Shown here in pieces: positions 38,042-46,541 of a DNA stretch of 64,000 bases. The translations under genes were made by a program, and so were the position numbers. Positions within the stretch are counted from its first letter, which is position 1; each line of letters starts with the position of its first letter. The DNA is taken from assembly GCF_014384965.1 (NCBI RefSeq), contig NZ_JACRSW010000014.1, forward strand, positions 1 to 64,000, read 5' to 3'. Origin of the DNA: Jutongia hominis. Lineage in GTDB: Bacteria > Bacillota > Clostridia > Lachnospirales > Lachnospiraceae. The notes beneath the pieces were generated by a model, which ran no database searches, had not been told where the DNA came from, and saw only the letters and a program-made list of their open reading frames with translations.

Positions 38042-39223
38042 TTATGATTGCTTGTCAATCTTTTTCATTGCCTGAACTGCTTTTTCCAATTCTTTCAAGA
38101 GCATCTCCATTCTATTTTCATAAGCATATAAAGACCGGTACTTTTTTTGTCCGGCTATGGCGATTTCCTCTAACTTTTCCTCTGCTTGCAATAATTTCCA
38201 AAATGAATCCTGTGTTTTTAACTGTGCAAAATGATATCCGAGATATTCCTTTCGGTCTGTAAAATTTGTTTCTAATGCTTCACAGGGATCACTGACTACC
38301 ACAGCACCACAGCAAAATGCATTTGTGATACGATCATGCATTGCTTCGCGAAAAAGGGGTTGTACATTCAGTACTGTCTTTGTATTGGCAATATACGACA
38401 GAGATTCCTGATACGAACAGGATGGGTGAAAATGAAATGCTTTGTTCTTATATAATTGAGAGTACTCCCAGTTATCTCCTACAATATCCATCACAATATC
38501 ATGAGAGGCGAACTGCTCTAATACAAATTCACGAAGTCCGGCTCTTACATAGCGGTCAACAAAACGTACCCGGTATATCCTTTCAGCATCCATCTCTTTT
38601 TCATCTTCCTTAGCAAGGCTTTTGTATAGGTTTTCAAAATCTTCTCTGCTTCCCTGTATACATAATGAAAGGATCTCTTTTGCGATCAACAGATCCGACG
38701 CATTCCGCTCTTTGATCTGATCTTCTAAATACGACAACGGGATATAGGTTGCCGGAAATAAAAAGGCATATTTGCGTTTTGAAAAGGGGATTTGTTTCTC
38801 TGGCACTTTTGCTAAAAAAGGCAATGCAATGACATGGTGGATATGCGGATATTTTTTTTGAAGATATCTTTTATGATGTTCATCCAGACAGATTACGCAT
38901 TCTTTTTGATAAGGAACCTGTAAAGACGGGTGCAAATGTAATGGATGATCTAAAATCCTATGAAAAAACGGAATATCCAGTTGTTCCAAAAAAAGCGTAT
39001 CATCCTGATAAATCCCCGGAAGCTGTGAATTGATATCAAAAATCGCATCAAAGGATTTTTTTGAAAATGTTTCTAATTTCTGTGGATCATTACAAAGCGC
39101 ATCATAATCAAAAAATTCGACTTCTATCTTCTTTTGTTTAAAAAAGCGGCTCAAACGATCAATCAGATAATAAGAAGATCCATAACATAATCGTCTGGAC
39201 TCTACAAAAAGAACTTTTTTCAT
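38042..39223 (-). CDS. Glycosyltransferase (CgeB-like/GT-B type)
   Basis: A 393-residue protein with an N-terminal sugar-acceptor half and a C-terminal donor-binding half (SYIANTKTVLNVQPLFREAMHDRITNAFCCGAVVVSDPCEALETNF), the pattern of CgeB/DUF3880-type glycosyltransferases. No membrane segment is visible. It probably adds sugars to a surface polymer or protein, perhaps with the adjacent LTA-synthase-like enzyme (145-base gap). The substrate is not known. Confidence 0.8.
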   Translation of the reverse strand: MKKVLFVESRRLCYGSSYYLIDRLSRFFKQKKIEVEFFDYDALCNDPQKLETFSKKSFDAIFDINSQLPGIYQDDTLFLEQLDIPFFHRILDHPLHLHPSLQVPYQKECVICLDEHHKRYLQKKYPHIHHVIALPFLAKVPEKQIPFSKRKYAFLFPATYIPLSYLEDQIKERNASDLLIAKEILSLCIQGSREDFENLYKSLAKEDEKEMDAERIYRVRFVDRYVRAGLREFVLEQFASHDIVMDIVGDNWEYSQLYKNKAFHFHPSCSYQESLSYIANTKTVLNVQPLFREAMHDRITNAFCCGAVVVSDPCEALETNFTDRKEYLGYHFAQLKTQDSFWKLLQAEEKLEEIAIAGQKKYRSLYAYENRMEMLLKELEKAVQAMKKIDKQS

Positions 39224-39368
39224 GGAATCTCTGTTCTCTCCTTTTCTTTCAAACTCTTTCAGGTTCGTTCATTCACCTTGAAAAGCAAATGTCAGCTTTG
39301 CTGTCACCGTCTGTTTTAGAGACTCGTTACATTCTGTTTTTTACTCACAAATCCGTTCTTGCAAAGTT

Positions 39369-40247
39369 TTATTTTTTTGTTGGGATATCACTTAATTTTT
39401 TGTTAGCAACTGCCCAGTTCTTCTCGTCCGGTGCTGAAGTTCCTTTTCGCTTTGTCTTCTTTTTTTGCTCTTCTTCTTTGACACCCATCTCATGGTAAAT
39501 ATGCGCAGCAAAAGCAACCGCAGCAGCCATGACAACCAATGCCAGAACAAATTCTACTGCTTTTGGTACCACATGGATATCATACAACCCCTGTGGAAGA
39601 TAAAAGATTGTATGCAAACCGATCGCATATGCCATCAGACGCTTACACAACTTTGAATTACGAAAAGCCTGAAAGATCATAACAGACAACGCAATCTGTA
39701 ACGCAAAAGATGCTACCGCGATCAGGCCATTCAGGATACAGTCAGCCGATGTCATTCCTTTTAAGACATTCAGGATCGTAGCAGGAAGTTCTTTTACCGT
39801 AGCATCATTTGAATTGATCAGAGTTGCTGCCACATAGTATTGTAAGTTTCCCCAGCCAAGTGTAAACATACAGGCAAGACCGGCATGTCCGAGACCATAA
39901 CTGATCGCTGTTTCTCTCTCTTTTCCATCCTGCTCGGTCATAAAACGTTTAAATGCTACCAGCCGTCCAAATTCTTCCAGTATTGCCGTGATCAGACCGG
40001 TACACAACGCCAGTGCCAATGCATTCGAACGGATTGCTTTTCCGATTGGATGACCTGCCTGGATCAAGATCATATAGGGAATCGAAGTGAATAATTGTGA
40101 GAACACAAAATAAGCTCCCATACCTATAAATACCGGACGAAAACTTTTATGATGGCGCATCTTCCATACCAATACAAATACAACCGGGAAAATAAAACTG
40201 ATAACGGCTATCTCCAATAAAAAATTTAAAACTGCTGTCTGAATCAT
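39369..40247 (-). CDS. YhfC-family intramembrane metalloprotease-like protein
   Basis: The 292 residues show seven to eight hydrophobic segments and the EExxR core (AILEEFGRLVAFKRF, about residues 90-105) with a downstream HAGLA histidine (about 131-136), as in the YhfC branch of the CPBP/CAAX protease clan. A basic cytosolic tail follows the last helix. CPBP proteins process prenylated or bacteriocin-type substrates, but YhfC has no known target. Confidence 0.85.
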   Translation of the reverse strand: MIQTAVLNFLLEIAVISFIFPVVFVLVWKMRHHKSFRPVFIGMGAYFVFSQLFTSIPYMILIQAGHPIGKAIRSNALALALCTGLITAILEEFGRLVAFKRFMTEQDGKERETAISYGLGHAGLACMFTLGWGNLQYYVAATLINSNDATVKELPATILNVLKGMTSADCILNGLIAVASFALQIALSVMIFQAFRNSKLCKRLMAYAIGLHTIFYLPQGLYDIHVVPKAVEFVLALVVMAAAVAFAAHIYHEMGVKEEEQKKKTKRKGTSAPDEKNWAVANKKLSDIPTKK

Positions 40248-40498
40248 TACAATCTCCTTTTTCTTCTTTATAATTTGAATCGTTTCTTACTATTCTTACA
40301 TGTATTCTTTTATCTCTTAACTTTTATCTGTTTGTTATCTCTGACTTTTCATGCCTGACTTTTTAATCTTATTTCTGTCTTGTTTGATCATCTTCATATA
40401 GATCTTCTTACTGTTTGTTATTTTTACTTTCTGATCTGTTTATTGTTCTTATAAAGAAATAATGATAGCAAAATATAAAAACAGATTTTTTGATCTTT
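40248..40498. other. T-rich intergenic region
   Basis: About 250 bases, pyrimidine-rich on the plus strand, between the YhfC-type gene and the carbonic anhydrase gene. No hairpin terminator, gene or RNA motif was recognised. It must hold the YhfC-gene promoter on the minus strand. Confidence 0.4.
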
Positions 40499-40966
40499 TT
40501 ATTGTTCATTGCTCAACAATTCAATATAATGTTTTGCATTCCGGGTATTATGTGCAATCTCTCCCGGTGTCATATTGCGCATACGTTTTGCCGGGTTTCC
40601 AAAAGCAATCGTATTATCCGGAATATGCATTCCCTGTGTGACCAAAGCACCGGCACCAATAATACAGTTTTTGCCGATCACTGCTCCATTTAACAGGATT
40701 GCCCCCATACCGATCACAGTATTGTCTCCTATCGTGCAGCCATGTACAACGGCATTATGACCGATCGAAACATACTCTCCGATCCTGACCGGATAATCTT
40801 TATCGGTATGGATCGTTACGTTATCCTGTACATTCGATCCATTGCCAATCTGTATGCTGTCACAGTCACCTCTTACTACCGCATTGTACCATATGCCAAC
40901 CTGATTCCCAAGAGAAACCTGACCGGTCACATGCGCTCCTTTTGCCAAAAATATCTTTTTATCCAT
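40499..40966 (-). CDS. Gamma-class carbonic anhydrase family protein
   Basis: A 155-residue left-handed beta-helix protein made of hexapeptide repeats (VTGQVSLGNQVGIWYNAVVRGDCDSIQIGNGSNVQDNVTIH). The zinc histidines are in place: one in TIHTDKD and two in SIGHNAVVHGC. Gamma-CA relatives (YrdA/PaaY/CaiE) may be carbonic anhydrases or acyl-CoA thioesterase helpers; the active function cannot be told from sequence. Confidence 0.88.
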   Translation of the reverse strand: MDKKIFLAKGAHVTGQVSLGNQVGIWYNAVVRGDCDSIQIGNGSNVQDNVTIHTDKDYPVRIGEYVSIGHNAVVHGCTIGDNTVIGMGAILLNGAVIGKNCIIGAGALVTQGMHIPDNTIAFGNPAKRMRNMTPGEIAHNTRNAKHYIELLSNEQ

Positions 40967-41100
40967 ATATCCTCCTGCTATATTTATCTTACCCTATAGG
41001 ATCATAGATTCCTTTTTTGCTCTAACCTTATAAGCATACCATATTTTCGGATTTTTTTGCCTTAAAATATTCTTATTTTTCAAAGACATTTCTAAATCTC

Positions 41101-41129
41101 TTTACAAAACCAAGCTTATCCCATAGAAT
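41101..41129 (+). promoter_or_regulatory. Promoter of ppiC
   Basis: TTTACA (41101-41106), a 17-base spacer and TAGAAT (41124-41129), 50 bases before the start codon. Confidence 0.55.
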
Positions 41130-41179
41130 ATGACAAGACACACAAAAAAGTCATAAAAATACAGATTGGAGAATATCGA

Positions 41180-41914
41180 ATGAATAACGATGTAATCGCA
41201 GTAGTTGCAGGAAACGAGATCACAGAGACAGATTTTGCTGCATTTACCAAAAATCTTCCGGCACAGCAGCAGGCATATTTACAGAATCCTGAAGCAGTTG
41301 CTTATTTTAAAGAGCAATTTGTCGCACTTCACCTTTTTGCAGAATATGGACGTGAAGAGAAACTGACAGAAACTGAAGAATTCAAGGCCATCATGAAGCA
41401 GACAGAACGTGATGTATTAAGCCAGTTAGTAATGCAGAAAATCTTTAAAGACATTCAGATCACTGACGAGGATGCACAAACTTACTATGATGCAAACAAA
41501 GAAAAGTTCCAAAAGCCTGAGACAGTCAGTGCAAAACACATTTTAATGGACACAGAGGATACTTTAGAAACGATCAAAAAAGATATTGAAAACGGTGTGA
41601 TCACTTTTGAAGATGCCGCAAAAGAAAACTCTACCTGCCCTTCCGGTCAAAAAGCCGGTGACCTTGGCGAATTCGGACGCGGCCAGATGGTAAAGGAATT
41701 TGAAGATGCTGCTTTTGCCGCTAAAATCGGCGAAGTAGTCGGACCGGTAAAGACACAGTTTGGCTACCACCTGATCAAAGTAGAAAAACGTTCCGATGCT
41801 GCTATCGCACCATTTACAGATGTAAAAGAAAATGTCAAAAACACCCTTCTTCGCGAAAAACAGCAGGAAGCCTACAACAAAACATTAGCACAGTTGAAAG
41901 AAAAATATTGCTAA
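41180..41914 (+). CDS. PpiC-type peptidyl-prolyl isomerase (parvulin), cytoplasmic
   Basis: The 244 residues have an N-terminal SurA-N-like helical part and a parvulin domain at about 117-215 (SAKHILMDTEDTLETIKKDIENGVITFEDAAKENSTCPSGQKAGDLGEFGRGQMVKEFEDAAF...FGYHLIKV). It has no signal peptide or lipobox, unlike PrsA, so it should work in the cytoplasm as a foldase or chaperone. GGAG lies eight bases before the ATG. Its last two codons and stop are part of the left arm of the 532-bp foldback. Confidence 0.93.
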   Translation: MNNDVIAVVAGNEITETDFAAFTKNLPAQQQAYLQNPEAVAYFKEQFVALHLFAEYGREEKLTETEEFKAIMKQTERDVLSQLVMQKIFKDIQITDEDAQTYYDANKEKFQKPETVSAKHILMDTEDTLETIKKDIENGVITFEDAAKENSTCPSGQKAGDLGEFGRGQMVKEFEDAAFAAKIGEVVGPVKTQFGYHLIKVEKRSDAAIAPFTDVKENVKNTLLREKQQEAYNKTLAQLKEKYC

Positions 41915-42434
41915 TCACACACATCTGACATAATAACAGCGATTTTGAAATCAATAATGCATCCTTTCACAAACGTCTGTTTCGTATTTCTATTTTGTTT
42001 TTTCTTTTGGAAAGACACGACGTATGGTTAGGATATCTGATTTTTAAGCTTTTTTGCTGATTGGGTGCGGGTCATAACTATAGGGGCGACTCAGCCTGAG
42101 TAGCATTGCTGTGTAGGGCACGCTTCCGCTTCGCAAAGCCACGTAGCGCACACATAGCACATTAAAAAGGCAGATCATCTTTTTAATGCGCAAGTGGCGA
42201 CGGGCTTAGAGAGCCCAAACAGCAATGTACATCAGGACTGGCCCTGCCCCTATATCAGATGAGAGCACCCATAATCAGGGCAAAAAAGCAAAAAATCTTA
42301 GATATCCTTAGCATACGAAACAGTGCTTCAAAAGAAAAGAACAAATAGAAATACGGATACACTCTGTTTATAGGATGCATTCGTATTTCAAAATCGCTGT
42401 TTATTTATTGCTTATATTGTGATTAGCAATATTT
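41903..42434. repeat. 532-bp imperfect foldback (long inverted repeat) filling the ppiC/dxs-like gap
   Basis: The two arms mirror each other from end to end. Exact 17-bp pairs are AAATATTGCTAATCACA (41903-41919) with 42418-42434, and AACAGCGATTTTGAAAT (41935-41951) with 42385-42401. Further pairs are 41956-41965/42372-42381, 41983-41995/42343-42355, 42021-42038/42300-42317, 42048-42057/42280-42289, 42080-42087/42246-42253 and 42104-42112/42219-42227. The apex is a 10-bp stem CATTAAAAAG / CTTTTTAATG (42160-42188) with a nine-base loop. It has no ORF. It could be a MITE-like foldback element, an inverted duplication or a large structured RNA; two tracts of left-arm sequence (42113-42159) lack a full partner. 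Confidence 0.85.
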
Positions 42435-42436
42435 TT

Positions 42437-44191
42437 TTAGAGGGTAGATATGATGTCTGCTACAATCTGGTCTTTGGTCAGATGATTTGCTTTGAGGACA
42501 TCTTCTACGTTGTAGCGGTCAAGGAATTCCTTTTTCAAGCCAAAGTTTAAGACTTTGACATTGGAATTTCCATAGAAACGTGTGATCTTTTCGCCAAAAC
42601 CGCCATCTAAGATACCATCTTCTAATGTTACAACGACATCATGATCTTTCTTTAAGTCTTCTAACATAGCCTGATCAATGCCTGTGATGTAATATGGATT
42701 GATCACGGTTGCTTTTGTACCGGTTTTTGCTTCTATTTCCGCAGCAACTTCTTTTGCAAGAGAATAAAATGTTCCGAGTCCGATCAACGCTGCCTTGCTT
42801 CCTTTTTGTGTCATTTCATATGTGTTGATCTTAGAGAAATCTTTTGTAACTTCTTTTCCATCCGAGATCATTGTGCTACCCGGTGTTCGGATCGCAACCG
42901 GATGTTCGTTCTGTTCCATACTCCAGTCTAACATTGCAAGATACTCTTCTTTGGTCGTTGGTGCAAGGTAGACGAGATTTGGAATATTTGAAAGCATTGC
43001 AATATCATATAATCCAAGATGTGTCACATCATTCATGCCATAAACTGTTCCCCAATATACAACCATTGTTGCAGCATTTCCATTGATGCAAAGATCCTGT
43101 GAGATCTGGTCATATGTTCTTTGAACAAAGCTGCTGTAGACACCCCAGATCGGCTTACCGCCATTTGCTGCAATGCCGGAAGCTAATGCAACAGCCGTTT
43201 CTTCTGCAATTCCCACATCGACAAACTGGCTTCCGGCTTCTTTTCGTTTATCTGCCGTAAAACCAAGTACCGTTGGTGTACCCGATGTAATTGCAACAAC
43301 CGTTGGATCTTTTTTCATCTTGTCAAGCAGATACTTCACTGTAACATCAGAGTAATCTTCAGACACTTCCTCTACTAAAGGTTTCCCTGTATCCATATGG
43401 AAAGGTCCGCTGTAATGCCACGTTTCTTTGTCTTTTTCTGCCGGTAGATACCCTTTTCCTTTTTGGGTACGAATATGCACGACAACTGCTTTCTTCGTAT
43501 CTTTTACTTTCTTAAAGCCCTCGATCAGACTTGCTACATCATTTCCTTGATCTATATAGAGATAATCTAATCCCATTGCCTTAAAAAGATTGCATTCCGC
43601 CTGTCCTTTGGTTTCTCGTAAAAGTTTCAGATTTTGGTAGAGTCCGCCATGATTTTCGGCAATTGACATATCATTATCATTGACAATAATAATAAGATTG
43701 CCATTTAATTCTGCTGCATAATCAAGACCTTCTAATGCTTCTCCACCGCTTAAAGATCCATCTCCTATCACGGCAATGACGTTATATTTTTCATGCTTTA
43801 AATCTCTTGCTTTTGCCAGACCACAGGCAAGACTTACCGACGTAGAAGTATGACCGATTGTAAAATGATCATGCTCACTTTCGTGTGGATTACTATATCC
43901 TGATACATCATCATAATGTTCCTCATATAAATATGCATCTTTTCTTCCGGTAAGCATCTTATGCGGATACGTCTGGTGTGATACATCATATACTATCTTA
44001 TCTTCCGGAGAAGAAAAGACATAATGTAATGCGATCGTTGCTTCCACCATACCAAAGTTTGGTCCAAAATGTCCGCCATGGATGCTTGCACGCGTTAATA
44101 ATGCCGTACGCATTTCTTCTGCCAACTGTGTCATTTCTTCTACCGATAATTTTTTTACATCTTCCGGTCCGTTGATCTTTTCTATATACAT
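42437..44191 (-). CDS. 1-deoxy-D-xylulose-5-phosphate synthase-like (DXS paralogue / transketolase family)
   Basis: A 584-residue thiamine-diphosphate enzyme. The N-terminal part shows GGHFGPNFGMVEATIALHYVF, YDVSHQTYPHKMLTGRKD and the TPP motif GDGSLSGGEALEGLDYAAELNGNLIIIVNDN. The central Pyr domain has the catalytic glutamate in FVDVGIAEETAVALASGIA. The C-terminal domain is complete. It looks like DXS but is shorter than the usual ~620 and is linked to a MerR regulator rather than isoprenoid or thiamine genes. It may be a second DXS or act on another 2-oxoacid/aldehyde pair. The start at 44191 follows GGGAGG by six bases and is one base after the merR stop. Confidence 0.85.
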   Translation of the reverse strand: MYIEKINGPEDVKKLSVEEMTQLAEEMRTALLTRASIHGGHFGPNFGMVEATIALHYVFSSPEDKIVYDVSHQTYPHKMLTGRKDAYLYEEHYDDVSGYSNPHESEHDHFTIGHTSTSVSLACGLAKARDLKHEKYNVIAVIGDGSLSGGEALEGLDYAAELNGNLIIIVNDNDMSIAENHGGLYQNLKLLRETKGQAECNLFKAMGLDYLYIDQGNDVASLIEGFKKVKDTKKAVVVHIRTQKGKGYLPAEKDKETWHYSGPFHMDTGKPLVEEVSEDYSDVTVKYLLDKMKKDPTVVAITSGTPTVLGFTADKRKEAGSQFVDVGIAEETAVALASGIAANGGKPIWGVYSSFVQRTYDQISQDLCINGNAATMVVYWGTVYGMNDVTHLGLYDIAMLSNIPNLVYLAPTTKEEYLAMLDWSMEQNEHPVAIRTPGSTMISDGKEVTKDFSKINTYEMTQKGSKAALIGLGTFYSLAKEVAAEIEAKTGTKATVINPYYITGIDQAMLEDLKKDHDVVVTLEDGILDGGFGEKITRFYGNSNVKVLNFGLKKEFLDRYNVEDVLKANHLTKDQIVADIISTL

Positions 44192-44192
44192 C

Positions 44193-44570
44193 TTAATCCT
44201 CCCATGATAATTTTCCTGTTTTGACTGCAATTTCATAACGGGATATCTTATAATCCAGTTTGTCTAATGCTTTTTGCAATTTTTCTTTCTGTTCATTTAA
44301 GCTTTCTTTTTGTTCTACAAGAAGCTGTAATCTTGCAGGTATGGTTTCATCTCCCTGTTGAAAGAGTTTTACATACTCAATAATGGATTCGACTGCAAGA
44401 CCGGCACTTCTCATACAAATTGCAAGTTCTACCCAGCCAAGATCATCTTCCTGATAATTTCGAATACCGCCGCTTGTCCGGGTTACTTTCGGGATCACAC
44501 CGATCCGTTCATAGTATCGAAGTGTATCCTGTGAAATCTGATACTTTTCACTTACCTCTTTGATCGTCAC
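44193..44570 (-). CDS. MerR-family regulator of the AdhR/NmlR type
   Basis: A 125-residue regulator with an N-terminal winged helix (TIKEVSEKYQISQDTLRYYERIGVIP) and a coiled-coil dimer helix (LLVEQKESLNEQKEKLQKALDKLDYKI). The GTG start at 44570 (GGTGAG upstream) places the single conserved cysteine at residue 52 in AICMRSAGL, the same place as the electrophile-sensing cysteine of Bacillus AdhR. An alternative GTG at 44579 would add three residues. Its promoter has the elongated 19-base spacer with the operator inside, typical of MerR-activated genes. It is one base upstream of the DXS-like gene, the likely target. Confidence 0.85.
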   Translation of the reverse strand: MTIKEVSEKYQISQDTLRYYERIGVIPKVTRTSGGIRNYQEDDLGWVELAICMRSAGLAVESIIEYVKLFQQGDETIPARLQLLVEQKESLNEQKEKLQKALDKLDYKISRYEIAVKTGKLSWED

Positions 44571-44653
44571 ATCGCTCACCGCCTTTTTGGATTCAAAAAA
44601 ATAATACAATACCTTGCTTTTTTAAATTTTGTCTTAAACTACTTTCGATTTGT

Positions 44654-44684
44654 ATTGTAGCACTTGGAGTTTGCTCTAAGTCAA
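44654..44684 (-). promoter_or_regulatory. MerR-type promoter with 19-bp spacer and internal operator
   Basis: TTGACT (44679-44684), a 19-base spacer and TACAAT (44654-44659). The spacer holds the dyad ACTTAGAG-CAA-ACTCCAAGT (44662-44681). This overlong spacer with a central dyad is the hallmark of MerR activation by DNA untwisting, and the dyad resembles AdhR/NmlR sites. Confidence 0.85.
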
Positions 44685-44790
44685 GTGCTTTTTTGAAAAC
44701 TTTTAAAAAATTGCTAAATTTCAATTGGGGAGTCAAAAGCCGGTTTTATAACAAATATATTTTTAAATCTGACCGGTTTTCTGATTATAT

Positions 44791-44865
44791 AAAAAGAAGG
44801 AAATGTGTTACTCTCTGCTGTACAAACCAGCTGTTTGTGCATGAGAGATACCTTTCCTTCTTTTT
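44791..44865 (-). terminator. Long compound terminator of metY
   Basis: AAAAAGAAGGAAA pairs with TTTCCTTCTTTTT. Inside are CTCTC/GAGAG and a GTACAAAC/GTTTGTGC hairpin. It lies about 130 bases after the metY stop and could also end transcripts from the opposite side. Confidence 0.7.
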
Positions 44866-44995
44866 ATGATTTAACAATATGTTATTTTGTGATTATATTT
44901 TCTTATTTATGTACTTTCCTTTACTGCTTTGATAGCAAACAGTATGCATTTTACATTTCAAACTTTCCCTGACAATCAGCTTTTTAGTCTCCTCT

Positions 44996-46288
44996 TTATG
45001 CTTCCGGGCAGCAGTCTAATGCATTTGAAATGTCAGCGATCAAATCTTCTTTGTCTTCGAGTCCTAAGCTGATCCGGATCAATTCTGCAGGAACGCCTGC
45101 TTCTTTTAATTGTTCATCATTCAGCTGTCTGTGTGTTGAAGTTGCAGGATTTAAACAGCATGTTCTTGCATCCGCTACATGAGTTTCGATCGCACCAAGC
45201 TTTAAGTTTTGCATAAATGCCGAAGCTGCTTTGCGTCCACCCTTTAATCCAAATGATACAACACCGCATCCACCATTTGGAAGATATTTCTTTGCTCTTT
45301 CATAATATGGACTTGATGGAAGTCCCGGATAATTGACATAAGCAACTTTAGGATGCTTTTCTAAAAACTCTGCAACAGCCTGTCCGTTCTCTACATGCTT
45401 TGGCATACGCACATGAAGAGATTCCAGACCGAGGTTCAGAATAAATGCATGCTGTGGTGACTGGATTGATCCAAGATCACGCATGATCTGTGCGGTACAT
45501 TTTGTAATAAATGCCCCTTCTTTTCCAAACTTCTTTGCATATGTAATCCCATGATAACTTTCATCCGGTGTACAAAGTCCCGGATATTTATCCGCATGTG
45601 CCATCCAGTCAAAACGTCCGCTGTCTACAATCGCTCCACCAACAGCCGCTCCATGACCATCCATGTATTTTGTTGTAGAATGCGTTACAATATCTGCTCC
45701 CCATTCAAATGGACGGCAATTTACCGGTGTTGGAAATGTATTATCCACGATCAATGGTACACCATGTGCATGGGCCGCCTTGGCAAAAAGCTCGATATCA
45801 AGCACGGTTAGCGCCGGATTAGCGATCGTTTCACCAAAAACCAACTTTGTATTTGGCTGAAATGCCGCGTTTAATTCCTCTTCTGTCGCATCCGGTGACA
45901 CAAACGTTGCCGTAATTCCCATTTTCTTCATCGTAACAGATATCAGATTAAATGTTCCGCCATAAATCGAAGAAGAAGCAACAATATGATCACCACATTC
46001 GCAAATGTTAAACATTGCAAAGAAATTCGCTGCCTGACCGGATGATGTCAGCATTGCTGCGCTTCCACCTTCCATGGATGCAATCTTTGCTGCTACATGA
46101 TCGTTTGTCGGGTTTTGCAAACGGGTATAAAAATAGCCTTCTGCTTCCAGATCAAAAAGTCTTCCCATATCTTCACTCGTATTGTACTTAAAAGTCGTTG
46201 ATTGCACGATCGGGATCTGTCTTGGTTCTCCATTTCCCGGTGTATATCCTGCCTGAACGCATTTTGTGCCTATTGTATAATCTTTCAT
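44996..46288 (-). CDS. metY: O-acetylhomoserine sulfhydrylase (cystathionine-gamma-synthase family)
   Basis: A 430-residue PLP enzyme. Visible are YTRLQNPTNDHVAAKIASMEGG, SSSIYGGTFNLISVT, the PLP lysine in VTHSTTKYMDGHGAAVGG and PATSTHRQLNDEQLKEAGV. It makes homocysteine from O-acetylhomoserine and sulfide. The start at 46288 has AGGAGG five bases upstream; the longer frame is rejected. The promoter at 46339-46367 is near ideal and carries a palindrome over its -10. No SAM riboswitch fits in the short leader. Confidence 0.93.
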   Translation of the reverse strand: MKDYTIGTKCVQAGYTPGNGEPRQIPIVQSTTFKYNTSEDMGRLFDLEAEGYFYTRLQNPTNDHVAAKIASMEGGSAAMLTSSGQAANFFAMFNICECGDHIVASSSIYGGTFNLISVTMKKMGITATFVSPDATEEELNAAFQPNTKLVFGETIANPALTVLDIELFAKAAHAHGVPLIVDNTFPTPVNCRPFEWGADIVTHSTTKYMDGHGAAVGGAIVDSGRFDWMAHADKYPGLCTPDESYHGITYAKKFGKEGAFITKCTAQIMRDLGSIQSPQHAFILNLGLESLHVRMPKHVENGQAVAEFLEKHPKVAYVNYPGLPSSPYYERAKKYLPNGGCGVVSFGLKGGRKAASAFMQNLKLGAIETHVADARTCCLNPATSTHRQLNDEQLKEAGVPAELIRISLGLEDKEDLIADISNALDCCPEA

Positions 46289-46324
46289 AGCTTCCTCCTT
46301 TTTATACATATATATATCAAAAAA

Positions 46325-46345
46325 ATACAATTATTTTAATTGTAT
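46325..46345. promoter_or_regulatory. Palindrome over the metY -10
   Basis: A perfect nine-base inverted repeat (ATACAATTA / TAATTGTAT) with a TTT centre covers the -10 of metY. It is a likely operator for a sulfur-responsive repressor; the regulator is not encoded next to it. Confidence 0.5.
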
Positions 46346-46367
46346 CACTTTCCAAAATTTATGTCAA
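46339..46367 (-). promoter_or_regulatory. Promoter of metY
   Basis: TTGACA (46362-46367), a 17-base spacer and TACAAT (46339-46344) match the sigma-A consensus at 11 of 12 positions. Confidence 0.85.
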
Positions 46368-46446
46368 AAATCCTTTAAAACACGATAATTCCAGATAAAC
46401 ATCAAATAAAGCCAATGTATTTTCACTAAAACCATCAAAAAAACAT

Positions 46447-46493
46447 AAAGAGATATACATAATAAATACATACATTATCATGTATACCTCTTT
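46447..46493 (-). terminator. Hairpin downstream of the dCache-like chemoreceptor
   Basis: AAAGAG-ATATACAT pairs with ATGTATA-CCTCTTT around a 19-base loop, 35 bases after the stop codon. Termination is probable. Confidence 0.5.
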
Positions 46494-46501
46494 AATTCAA
46501 C

Positions 46502-46541
46502 ATTTTGAAAAAATTATTTTGAAAAAATTATTTTGAAAAAC
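46502..46541. repeat. 14-bp tandem repeat spanning the chemoreceptor stop codon
   Basis: The unit TTATTTTGAAAAAA (plus strand) occurs at 46514-46527 and 46528-46541 with a partial copy at 46502-46513. On the coding strand each copy repeats the last codons (Phe-Ser-Lys) and a TAA. It is a local slippage duplication, not a multiple of three. Confidence 0.8.

Noticed and set aside
46289..46527. SAM riboswitch upstream of metY
   Set aside because: The promoter lies only about 45 bases before the ribosome site; there is no room for the aptamer.
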